Shown here piece by piece: positions 1 to 8,198 of a stretch of 64,000 nucleotides of DNA; positions within the stretch are counted from its first letter, which is position 1, and every line of letters begins with the position of its first letter. The DNA is taken from contig NZ_BAABJH010000001.1 of the NCBI RefSeq assembly GCF_039543205.1, positions 1,054,001-1,118,000 on the forward strand, in the 5' to 3' direction. This DNA is from Flaviramulus_B aquimarinus (GTDB lineage Bacteria; Bacteroidota; Bacteroidia; Flavobacteriales; Flavobacteriaceae). The notes below the pieces were generated by a model. That model was not told the DNA's origin, ran no database searches, and saw only the letters and a list, made by a program, of their open reading frames with translations. Both the position numbers and the translations under genes were made by a program.

Positions 1-1
1 T

Positions 2-82
2 ATAGTCTTTAATGCCATAATAGAAGTTGCAAAAACATATAAAGATGCTTCTAATAAATTAAAAAGTAATCTACAAAACTAA
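2..82 (+). CDS. 3' end of a gene cut by the window edge
   Basis: An open frame enters from the left edge and encodes 26 residues ending KSNLQN before a TAA stop. It lies 8 bp upstream of the next small gene in the same direction, which suggests co-transcription. The tail is charged and helix-prone. No family can be named from so little sequence, and it could be a chance open frame. Confidence 0.4.
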   Translation: MVFNAIIEVAKTYKDASNKLKSNLQN

Positions 83-90
83 ATCTAACC

Positions 91-342
91 ATGTTCAAAA
101 AAAAATATCGAAGAAAAATTGAAGAGGGTTTTAAAAACATCTTTAAAACTGAAATAGATAAAAACAATAAAAATCACAAACATTTAGGTTTTGATGATTT
201 GGCAATAATAGTTAAAGAACCTATTGTTAAACATCAAATTATTCAGTTAGCAAAACTTTGTGAAGAAGTACCTTTTAACCTAACTCTTAAACCTTCTAAA
301 AATGGAATATTAATTGAGTTTTGGAAAGCCATAAATATTTAG
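91..342 (+). CDS. small hypothetical protein, 83 aa
   Basis: A compact 83-residue protein with a very basic N-terminus (MFKKKYRRK) and no signal peptide or membrane segment. The middle and C-terminal part alternates short hydrophobic strands and helices (DDLAIIVKEP, ILIEFWKA), which looks like a small folded cytoplasmic domain. It starts 8 bp after the upstream fragment, so the two are probably one transcript. I do not recognise a family. The amino-acid make-up is normal for this genome, so I think it is real, but no function can be given. Confidence 0.5.
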   Translation: MFKKKYRRKIEEGFKNIFKTEIDKNNKNHKHLGFDDLAIIVKEPIVKHQIIQLAKLCEEVPFNLTLKPSKNGILIEFWKAINI

Positions 343-444
343 TTTAATATTTATAACAAAAAATAAAAACCCTAAGAGTTTTATTGCAATCATCGGGGGA
401 TTAATATCGTGATCTCTCTGGATTGCTAGTGTTGAGTTATCAAA

Positions 445-471
445 CCTAAGCTGCAAATTAAGCAGCTTAGG
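445..471. other. perfect 10-bp inverted repeat (hairpin)
   Basis: CCTAAGCTGC at 445-454 is exactly mirrored by GCAGCTTAGG at 462-471 around a 7-nt loop. It sits between convergent genes (plus-strand ORF ending 342, minus-strand gene ending 541). There is no T-tract on either side, so it is not a textbook intrinsic terminator. It could still stop transcription, protect a 3' end or bind a protein. Confidence 0.5.
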
Positions 472-540
472 CGAGATACATGATTGTTATATAGTTAATA
501 AAACCTTGTTGTTATGAGTACTATTATCTGTTATAGTGGA

Positions 541-3500
541 TTATTCTTTTAAAAATTTGGTAGGTATTATCTTTCCATCAATTTCAGCGTTCATAATATA
601 GAACCCTGAAGGGTAAGTTGACACATCTATTTGATTATTTGTCAACGCTTCCTTTTTAAACACGCCTTTTCTTTGCCCTAAAATATTATATATTTCAACT
701 TTATTTATACCAATATTCGTTTTTAAATTAATAATGTTTTTAACAGGATTTGGAAATATTACAATTGAATAGATTGAATTTTCTTCATCAATACTTAAAC
801 CACCAAACATTGTACAATCCTCAGAATATGTTACAAATGTATCTTCATTCCAAGTAGCATACGAACCCGTTTCTGAATTAGCATTTGTTGCATTGTCAAC
901 ATTTATACAAGTTAATGAACTATTATTTGTTGCATCAAAAATTGTTAGGATATCATTATTACCATTCTTAGCATTAAGGTTCGTTAATAAATTATTTGAA
1001 CAATTTAATTCTTCCAAGGTTGTAATTTCGCTGATATCTAAATTTTCAAGAACGTTATTGCTTACATCTAAAACCGATAGCGATGAAAAACTAGTTCTAG
1101 CTACTGTTTTGAATTTTGCTTGTTTGTTTGTTACAATAACAGTATTGCTTTCAAACAACACACTTAAATCTGAAATATTATTTCCAGAAAGATTAATTTC
1201 TGTAGCACCAGTAAAAGCCTGAAGTCCTTGAATATTTATAATACCTTGACCACTTAAATCTAAAATACCTGTATAAGCAGTAGCCTCATTCAGAGTAATT
1301 TCACCATCGCCATTAGTATCTATTGCATTACCATAACTGGACAAAGCAGCAGCTACATTTGTATCAGACGTGTAAACAGTCCAAGTATCTCCACAATTTT
1401 CACTAAACGAAATACTTTCATCAATAAAACTGAAAGTTGTACTTAAGTAAGAGGCTGCATTTGCATCATCTACTTCAATACAGCTTAAAGTGGGTAAATT
1501 TAAAGCCTCCATATATACCACATTTGCATTATTCCCATTCTTAATGGACATATAAACTAATGGGTTATTTGATAAACCATAGACATTCAGTGCTGTATTT
1601 ACATCTAAATTTAAACTTTGAATATTATTATCTGAAAACCAGATAGCTTCTAACAACAAATTGTTACTCACATCTAAACTCGATAGATTATTTAGAGCAC
1701 AACCTAAAACTTTTAATGCTGTATTACTACTTAAATCTAAACTTGTAAATAGATTAGATTCGCACTCTAATTCTTCCAAAGCCAAGTTTTGGGAAACATC
1801 TAGGCTTTCTAATTGGTTTCTTTGGCAAAATAAAATTTCTAAATTGGCAAATGCCTCTATACCTTGCAGGCTACTAATATTACTGTCATTAACATTTAGA
1901 TTGGTAACACCCTCTACTTTGCTTATTAAAGTTAAATTGTTTAGAACTCCATCACCCATACTTGAAGCATCTCCTATAGTTACTACATCTCCATTAGCGT
2001 TATGAGTTTCTAAATAATTTTCAAAATTGTTATCAGGTATATAAACTGCACCACAATCTTCGCTAAACACAATACTTTCATCAATAAAACTGAAAGTTGT
2101 ACTTAAGTAAGAGGCAGCATTTGCATCATCTACTTCAATACAGCTTAAAGTGGGTAAATTTAAAGCCTCCATATATGCCACATTTGCATTATTCCCATTC
2201 TTAATGGACATATAAACTAATGGGTTATTTGATAAACCATAGACATTCAGTGCTGTATTTACATCTAAATTTAAACTTTGAATATTATTATCTGAAAACC
2301 AGATAGATTCTAACAACAAATTGTTACTCACATCTAAACTCGATAGATTATTTAGAGCACAACCTAAAACTTTTAATGCTGTATTACTACTTAAATCTAA
2401 ACTTGTAAATAGATTAGATTCGCACTCTAATTCTTCCAAAGCCAAGTTTTGGGAAACATCTAGGCTTTCTAATTGGTTTCTTTGGCAAAATAAAATTTCT
2501 AAATTGGCAAATGCCTCTATACCTTGCAGGCTACTAATATTACTGTCATTAACATTTAGATTGGTAACACCCTCTACTTTGCTTATTAAAGTTAAATTGT
2601 TTAGAACTCCATCACCCATACTTGAAGCATCTCCTATAGTTACTACATCTCCATTAGCGTTATGAGTTTCTAAATAATTTTCAAAATTACTATCAGGTAT
2701 TAAAACGGTACCGCAATCTTCACTAAACGTAATACTTTCATCAACAAAACCTGAAATTGTACTTAAATAAGAAGCAGCACTTGCATCATCAACTTGAATA
2801 CAGGTTAAACTAGGCAAATTCTGAGCCTCTATATATGTCACATTTGCATTGTTTCCATTCTTAATGGACATATTAATTAATGGATTACTTGACAGTCCAT
2901 AAACTTGAAGTGCGGTATTTGCATCCAAGTTTAAACTTTTAATATTATTTTCTGTAAACCAAATGGCCTCTAACATCAAATTGTTACTTACATCCAAACT
3001 TGTTAAATTATTATTGGCACAGCCTAAAACTTTTAATGCTGTATTGTTACTTACATCTAAAGTTGAAAATTGATTAGTTTCGCACTCCAATTCCACTAGT
3101 GCCAAATTTTGAGAAAGGTCTAAAGTCTTTAATTGGTTTCTTTGACAAAATAAAACTTCTAAATTGGTAAATGCCTCTATACCTTGCAGATTGGTAATGA
3201 AACTATCATTAACATTTAGATCAGTAACATTCTCTACTTTACTTATTAAAGTTAAATTGTTTATAAATCCATCGCCCATACTTGTTGCATCTCCTAATGC
3301 TACAACCTCTCCATTGGCATTATGGGTTTCTAAATAATCCTCAAAGAAACTATCGGGAATATGTACGACCTGATTACTAATTAATTTGAAGGTCCAAAAT
3401 ATGCCAGAACCAGCTTCAATAGTAAGTTTCATAACATTGTTGTTATCTGATAAAACTACATCATAGGTTATTGAGGAAGGCACAGTAACGTCGGGCAACT

Positions 3501-3906
3501 GTCCCTGATTATTAGCTAAAGGAAGTCCTAAATAAGCTCCTATACCATTAATTGTAATTGTGCCAGCTACATCATCATAGCTAAAAGTTGCAGATGTATT
3601 CCCATCATGTGGTGCCAAAGGCACTCCACATTGTTCACTAGTAACTTGCCAATCGTCTAACCAAGTTTCTGAGCCTAAATCATTATTAAATGAACCATCA
3701 GCATTAAAAACATAGGTATCATCAAAAAAACAAGCTCTCTCAATAAGTGTTTGATTGCTATTCAACCACCATAGGCTAGACCCTGGTTCTGGTCCTACTT
3801 TCAAGGATTCTTCCTCTGGAGCTATCCGCCATGTGCCTTCTAACTGAGCATTTAAAGGAAAAGCACAACACAGTATAATAAAAATAATAAAGTAATCTTT
3901 TTTCAT
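541..3906 (-). CDS. secreted leucine-rich-repeat protein with T9SS sorting domain
   Basis: About 1,121 residues from the preferred start at 3906 (MKKDYFIIFIILCC, then a cleavable signal ending NAQ); a longer frame to 3975 adds 23 residues that fit no signal peptide. After the signal comes a domain of about 150 residues rich in W, D and G (GTWRIAPEEE, AYLGLPLANN) that resembles a domain I recall from secreted flavobacterial glycan-related proteins. Three blocks of about 220 residues follow, each with LRR turns such as LDVSNNTALK and opening with IPDxxFExYLETHNANG. A shorter LRR part and a C-terminal T9SS domain (FPNPVKNIINL) end the protein. The blocks are encoded by a 660-bp DNA repeat. A role in surface adhesion or glycan binding is inference. 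Confidence 0.85.
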   Translation of the reverse strand: MKKDYFIIFIILCCAFPLNAQLEGTWRIAPEEESLKVGPEPGSSLWWLNSNQTLIERACFFDDTYVFNADGSFNNDLGSETWLDDWQVTSEQCGVPLAPHDGNTSATFSYDDVAGTITINGIGAYLGLPLANNQGQLPDVTVPSSITYDVVLSDNNNVMKLTIEAGSGIFWTFKLISNQVVHIPDSFFEDYLETHNANGEVVALGDATSMGDGFINNLTLISKVENVTDLNVNDSFITNLQGIEAFTNLEVLFCQRNQLKTLDLSQNLALVELECETNQFSTLDVSNNTALKVLGCANNNLTSLDVSNNLMLEAIWFTENNIKSLNLDANTALQVYGLSSNPLINMSIKNGNNANVTYIEAQNLPSLTCIQVDDASAASYLSTISGFVDESITFSEDCGTVLIPDSNFENYLETHNANGDVVTIGDASSMGDGVLNNLTLISKVEGVTNLNVNDSNISSLQGIEAFANLEILFCQRNQLESLDVSQNLALEELECESNLFTSLDLSSNTALKVLGCALNNLSSLDVSNNLLLESIWFSDNNIQSLNLDVNTALNVYGLSNNPLVYMSIKNGNNANVAYMEALNLPTLSCIEVDDANAASYLSTTFSFIDESIVFSEDCGAVYIPDNNFENYLETHNANGDVVTIGDASSMGDGVLNNLTLISKVEGVTNLNVNDSNISSLQGIEAFANLEILFCQRNQLESLDVSQNLALEELECESNLFTSLDLSSNTALKVLGCALNNLSSLDVSNNLLLEAIWFSDNNIQSLNLDVNTALNVYGLSNNPLVYMSIKNGNNANVVYMEALNLPTLSCIEVDDANAASYLSTTFSFIDESISFSENCGDTWTVYTSDTNVAAALSSYGNAIDTNGDGEITLNEATAYTGILDLSGQGIINIQGLQAFTGATEINLSGNNISDLSVLFESNTVIVTNKQAKFKTVARTSFSSLSVLDVSNNVLENLDISEITTLEELNCSNNLLTNLNAKNGNNDILTIFDATNNSSLTCINVDNATNANSETGSYATWNEDTFVTYSEDCTMFGGLSIDEENSIYSIVIFPNPVKNIINLKTNIGINKVEIYNILGQRKGVFKKEALTNNQIDVSTYPSGFYIMNAEIDGKIIPTKFLKE
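1390..3369 (-). repeat. three tandem 660-bp coding repeats, two nearly identical
   Basis: The units lie at about 1390-2049, 2050-2709 and 2710-3369 within the LRR gene. The first two by coordinate differ at only a handful of bases from about 1411 to 2030, for example at the codons near 1453/2113, 1516/2176 and 1648/2308. A 345-bp stretch (1661-2005 and 2321-2665) is identical. The third unit is clearly diverged. The length is a multiple of three, so gain or loss of a unit keeps the frame. Confidence 0.9.
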
Positions 3907-4344
3907 AATTAGTATCGTATTAATTAATAGGATTGTGAAAATGTTTATAAAAACAGTTGCTTTTGATCTATTCAAAATAATTTAGCTAGGGTTATTTAAA
4001 AAAAAAGCGCCTACCTTTTTATAAGTTTTCTTATAATTAAGCAGGCACTAGATTCAATATAATTCTCCCTAAGAACTAGATTAATAGCACTGTAAATCTA
4101 ATTATTAGACATAAGTTATACAATACCCATTTTTGGGTATATTTAAACACTTTATCATAATATTGAGCACTTTAAAAGAATTTGAGGTGTATTGATTTTA
4201 TTTCTTGTTAAATCAAAGTCTCTTTTATTTCAAATTACAAACCTTAAATTAGGATTAAAAAAAACATATTCTATTTAAGTATTATTTTGGTAACTTACAT
4301 GACATAAAACCTGTATATAACTAACCTAACTAGTAAACCATTTA
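3907..4344. other. divergent intergenic region with small hairpin
   Basis: About 440 bp between the divergent LRR gene and sensor-kinase gene; it must hold both promoters. A short inverted repeat, ATACCCA at 4123-4129 and TGGGTAT at 4134-4140, could be a regulator site or a weak hairpin. No open frame, RNA gene or clear TAnnTTTG box was identified. Confidence 0.4.
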
Positions 4345-7300
4345 ATGAGATATTTCTATTTTTTGTTTTTTTTTCTTATTACAAATGGTTTAAATGCCCA
4401 AACAATAAAACCAGTAGACACGCTTAACAGCAACTATTTTGGACAAAAACAAGGCCTTTTACAACTTAACATAAAAGGCATGGCACTTGATGATTTGGGT
4501 TATTTATGGGTTGGTACTGAAGATGGTCTACATAAATTCAATGGTTATGAATTCAAAGCCTATTTACATAATCCTAATGATACTACCTCTATAAAAGATG
4601 ACCATATAAGAAGTTTGCTTTTTACAAAGGACACCCTTTGGGCCGCTACTAATACCAATGGTATTACTAACTTTATTCCATCAAAAAACACATTTTCAAA
4701 TCTTAGTTTAAATTCTAAAGACGTTAATACAAGTTATAAAGTTTTAAAACTTGGCAAACAACATTTACTTTTTTCCGTAAAAAATAATATCATCATTTAT
4801 GATAGGCATACTAAAAAAACAAAACTTATTGAACTGCCTATATCAAAAAAAGAAAGCTATGTTACCGATGTTTATCAAAAAGAGGACAACACATATTGGC
4901 TTGCTACGACTGCTTCTGGAATATTAGAATTGAATATAAATTCATTTAAAATAAGTAGCACAACTATCTTAAATAATGAAAATATAAAATGTTTTTTTTA
5001 TGATAACGAACATTTATACATAGGTACAAACAATGGCTTATTTTTATATGATTCTAAAAAGAAATCAATTACAAAAACCACACTAACTACTCCTATAAAT
5101 TGTTTTTTTAAAATAAATAACAGCACCTTTTATATTGGCACCAATACTGGTTTATACCTATATGATAAAGCAGAATTTAGCATAACCTCTTTGGTCTTAA
5201 AAACAAATAAGCTAAATCAAATTATTGACATCAATGAAATTATTGGGGACAAAAAAGGAAATTTATGGTTTGGCACTGATGGTAGTGGGTTGTTTTACCA
5301 TAATAGCTTTCAAAAAAAGTTTAACACGCTAAAAATAAAACTAAAAGAATATCCATCAATATCCAATATTAGTTCTTTTCGGTTTCTAAAAGGAAAGGAT
5401 TCTACATTATGGATTGGCAGCAAATATGGTATTCTAAAATATAATCACAATACCAATGCTTTTAAATTATATCACAAAGCAGAGCCAGCATTAATATACA
5501 CTATAGCTAAAGATCAAAACAACACGATCTGGACAGGTGGCTTTACATCTGGCTTACTAAAGTATGACGAAAAACGAGATGTCTTTAATAAAATATCCAA
5601 TTCTAAAAACAATCTTCCAGACGAAGATGTTATTGAAATAATCCCTATCGATTCCAACACACTTTGGATATCCACTTGGTCTGGTGGCATGTATACGTTC
5701 AACATAAAAAAAGAAACATTTAAACCACTAACTTTTAACAAGCAAATCATTAATCGTGCAAGGATATCATTAAAAGATTCTAAAGGACATATTTGGCTAG
5801 GCACAGATGAAGGGGCTTACAAAGTATCTAAAGACCATAGCTTAACAAGATACCATGCTGAAGATATTGATAACAAAAAACTAAGCGGGAATAGAATATT
5901 TAGTATAATAGAAGACTTAAATGGTGATATATGGTTTGGAACAAATGTTGGACTAACAAAGTTAAATCTAGAAAACAACCAAACGACCATATACCGTAAA
6001 CAAGAAGGCTTACCTAATGATTTTATTTATGGAATGCTAATATCCAATAATAATAATAATAATAATAATAATGTTTGGGTAAGTAGCAACTATGGTCTTT
6101 CCATGCTTAATACTAAAACCAATAGCTTTAAAAACTACACAACCAATGATGGTTTGCAAAATATTGAGTTTAATGGTAAAGCAGCTTATAAAGACCTAGA
6201 TGGCAACTTCTATTTTGGTGGTATTAGCGGCATAAATATTTTTAAACCAGAGGATATCGTTGAAAATCCTCATGTTCCTAATACCTATATAGAATCTGTT
6301 GAGCTTTTTAATAAACCTATATTAAAAAATGAATTATTTAAAGACACACTTACTTTTAATAGTAATGAAAATGTCATAACATTTAATTTTGCATCGCTAA
6401 ATTATCTAAATCCTGAAAAGTGTGATTACTCATATAAAATGGAAGGTTTTGATACAGATTGGAGACCTGCAACAAAAAACCGAAGAACAACATACACCAA
6501 TTTAGATCCTGGCAATTATATTTTTAAAGTGAAAGCAAGTAACGATGTTGGCGTTTGGAATAATATTCCAGATACTTTGAGCATCATTATTATCCCGCCA
6601 TGGTATCAAACTAATGCATTTAGGTTTTTTGCGGTTTTTTTAATTATTATAATCCCTTTTCTTTATAACATATACAAAACTAAAAAACTAAAAACCGACA
6701 AACTCAAGCTAGAGAAAATTATAAAGGAAAGAACCATTGAAATACGAGATAAAAACAAGGCGCTTAAAGATGCTTTTAATCAAGCAGAGAAGCAAAGTAA
6801 CAACATACAATTCTTAATGCGAGAATTAACCCATCGTGTAAAAAATAATCTTCAAATTATTTCTAGCCTATTAAACATTCAAGCCAACAGTTTAAAAAAT
6901 GAATCTGCTATTGATGCTATTAAAATGGCAAAAAACAGAATCTTAACAATTTCGCATTTAGAAGACAAAATCTCAATAAAGAAAGATAGCGTTGAATTAG
7001 ATATATTTATAAAAAGCCTATGTGATAATGTCATAAAAGCATTATCTGATGATGAGCATTTAAAGTTTAAGATTAATTACGATTTAACAAAAACGGCTAT
7101 TAAGAATTTAAATATTACCATGATAGGTCTTATTTTAAATGAACTCATAACCAATACAACCAAATATGCATTTGATGATTTTAAACCTGAAAATGAACTG
7201 AATATAACCAGTAGCATACATAAAAAGAAACTCCGTATCGTTATTTCAGACAACGGAAAAGGATATTCAAAAACAAAAGTTAAACATGATAAATCGTTAG

Positions 7301-7398
7301 GAATTGAGTTAGTTTCAGAAATGGTTGAACAATTAAACGGCACAATACGTATTAACTCGACAAATGGCACAAGAAATGTAATAGATATTCCACTATAA
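4345..7398 (+). CDS. Reg_prop sensor histidine kinase (HisKA_2 type)
   Basis: A 1,017-residue membrane sensor kinase. It has an N-terminal signal (MRYFYFLFFFLITNGLNAQ) and a periplasmic region of about 640 residues made of two-component-regulator propeller repeats (LGYLWVGTEDGL, NLWFGTDGSGL, HIWLGTDEGAY). A Y_Y_Y domain follows (about 665-745), then one membrane segment (about 760-782), a coiled linker, and a HisKA_2 box with MRELTHRVKNNLQ and phospho-acceptor His at about 830. The ATPase domain has the N box NELITNTTKYAF and G box DNGKGYS. Unlike the classical hybrid PUL regulators it has no receiver or AraC domain; the likely partner regulator is the next gene, 41 bp away. It probably senses a periplasmic glycan fragment (inference). 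Confidence 0.92.
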   Translation: MRYFYFLFFFLITNGLNAQTIKPVDTLNSNYFGQKQGLLQLNIKGMALDDLGYLWVGTEDGLHKFNGYEFKAYLHNPNDTTSIKDDHIRSLLFTKDTLWAATNTNGITNFIPSKNTFSNLSLNSKDVNTSYKVLKLGKQHLLFSVKNNIIIYDRHTKKTKLIELPISKKESYVTDVYQKEDNTYWLATTASGILELNINSFKISSTTILNNENIKCFFYDNEHLYIGTNNGLFLYDSKKKSITKTTLTTPINCFFKINNSTFYIGTNTGLYLYDKAEFSITSLVLKTNKLNQIIDINEIIGDKKGNLWFGTDGSGLFYHNSFQKKFNTLKIKLKEYPSISNISSFRFLKGKDSTLWIGSKYGILKYNHNTNAFKLYHKAEPALIYTIAKDQNNTIWTGGFTSGLLKYDEKRDVFNKISNSKNNLPDEDVIEIIPIDSNTLWISTWSGGMYTFNIKKETFKPLTFNKQIINRARISLKDSKGHIWLGTDEGAYKVSKDHSLTRYHAEDIDNKKLSGNRIFSIIEDLNGDIWFGTNVGLTKLNLENNQTTIYRKQEGLPNDFIYGMLISNNNNNNNNNVWVSSNYGLSMLNTKTNSFKNYTTNDGLQNIEFNGKAAYKDLDGNFYFGGISGINIFKPEDIVENPHVPNTYIESVELFNKPILKNELFKDTLTFNSNENVITFNFASLNYLNPEKCDYSYKMEGFDTDWRPATKNRRTTYTNLDPGNYIFKVKASNDVGVWNNIPDTLSIIIIPPWYQTNAFRFFAVFLIIIIPFLYNIYKTKKLKTDKLKLEKIIKERTIEIRDKNKALKDAFNQAEKQSNNIQFLMRELTHRVKNNLQIISSLLNIQANSLKNESAIDAIKMAKNRILTISHLEDKISIKKDSVELDIFIKSLCDNVIKALSDDEHLKFKINYDLTKTAIKNLNITMIGLILNELITNTTKYAFDDFKPENELNITSSIHKKKLRIVISDNGKGYSKTKVKHDKSLGIELVSEMVEQLNGTIRINSTNGTRNVIDIPL
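6046..6072 (+). repeat. (AAT)9 microsatellite inside the sensor kinase
   Basis: Nine perfect AAT triplets encode nine consecutive Asn residues in a propeller loop, between MLIS and VWVSSNYG. Slippage would add or remove whole Asn residues without breaking the frame. Confidence 0.95.
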
Positions 7399-7439
7399 AA
7401 AAGTAAATTGATAAACCACTCTTAACACGCTCTCAATAC

Positions 7440-8054
7440 ATGCTAAAAATACTACTAATTGAAGATGAATTCATTATAGCAAAAGACATTAAAACTTTAT
7501 TAAAAAAAAATAACTATGGATTAATTGATATTGCAAAAAACGATATTTCAGCAACAAAGCTTTTTTCTGAAAACGATTACGATTTAATTATTAGTGATAT
7601 TAATTTAAACAGTGAAAAAGATGGCATAGAGATTATTTCCGAATTTAGTGAAATAAAAAGCGTGCCTGTAGTTTACTTAACAGCTTATTCCGATTTAGAC
7701 ATCATAAATCGAGCTGAGAAGACCATGCCTTTTGCATATATATTAAAACCTTATAATAACTATCAACTTCTTACTACAATTAATTTAGCACTACTAAATT
7801 TTAATAAGTATGATTCTTCAATTGAAGAAAACTCAGAAAACACTATTAAATTAAGCCTCTTAACAGCTAGAGAAAAAGAAATCCTTATTACTTTATCTAC
7901 AGGAAAAACTAGTAAAGAAACCGCTAATGTGCTTAATATTTCCACTAATACGGTAGAGCAACACAAAAAAAATATAAAAAAGAAACTAGATTTTAAAACT
8001 ATAGGAGAATTGATAAACTTCACAATGTCTTCCAAATTGTTTAAAATATCTTAA
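7440..8054 (+). CDS. LuxR-family two-component response regulator
   Basis: 204 residues with an N-terminal receiver domain (about 1-120) and a C-terminal GerE/LuxR helix-turn-helix (about 137-190, LTAREKEIL ... NTVEQHKKNIKKKL). Receiver landmarks are visible: acidic pair ED near residues 8-9, phospho-acceptor Asp53 in IISDINLN, the Thr of YLTAYS, and the Lys of LKPY. It lies 41 bp downstream of the sensor kinase and almost certainly receives phosphate from it. Targets are unknown; nearby secreted-protein and PUL genes are the obvious candidates. Confidence 0.93.
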   Translation: MLKILLIEDEFIIAKDIKTLLKKNNYGLIDIAKNDISATKLFSENDYDLIISDINLNSEKDGIEIISEFSEIKSVPVVYLTAYSDLDIINRAEKTMPFAYILKPYNNYQLLTTINLALLNFNKYDSSIEENSENTIKLSLLTAREKEILITLSTGKTSKETANVLNISTNTVEQHKKNIKKKLDFKTIGELINFTMSSKLFKIS

Positions 8055-8057
8055 TAA

Positions 8058-8085
8058 AAAAAACTTCCATTTCTGGAAGTTTTTT
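8058..8085. terminator. intrinsic terminator, bidirectional
   Basis: A 12-bp perfect stem (core ACTTCCA/TGGAAGT, flanked by six A and six T) with a TTTC loop starts 3 bp after the response-regulator stop. It gives a U-tract in both directions and lies between convergent genes. Confidence 0.85.
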
Positions 8086-8198
8086 GCGAACCACATTAAC
8101 CTAACTTCAAACCAAATATTTAATCTTTTAAAAATTTAATTGAAACACTATAGTAAAATACAAATTTGAATGCAATAAAGTGTTTATTAAAGTAAAAT

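Noticed and set aside
893..1222. 109-aa plus-strand ORF
   Set aside because: Lies fully antisense within the LRR gene and has no independent support.
1661..2665. Two identical 114-aa plus-strand ORFs at 1661-2005 and 2321-2665
   Set aside because: They are antisense shadows of the tandem LRR repeats; identity comes from the repeat, not from duplicated genes.
6046..6072. Phase-variable switch by the AAT tract
   Set aside because: The unit is three bases, so length change cannot switch the gene off by frameshift.
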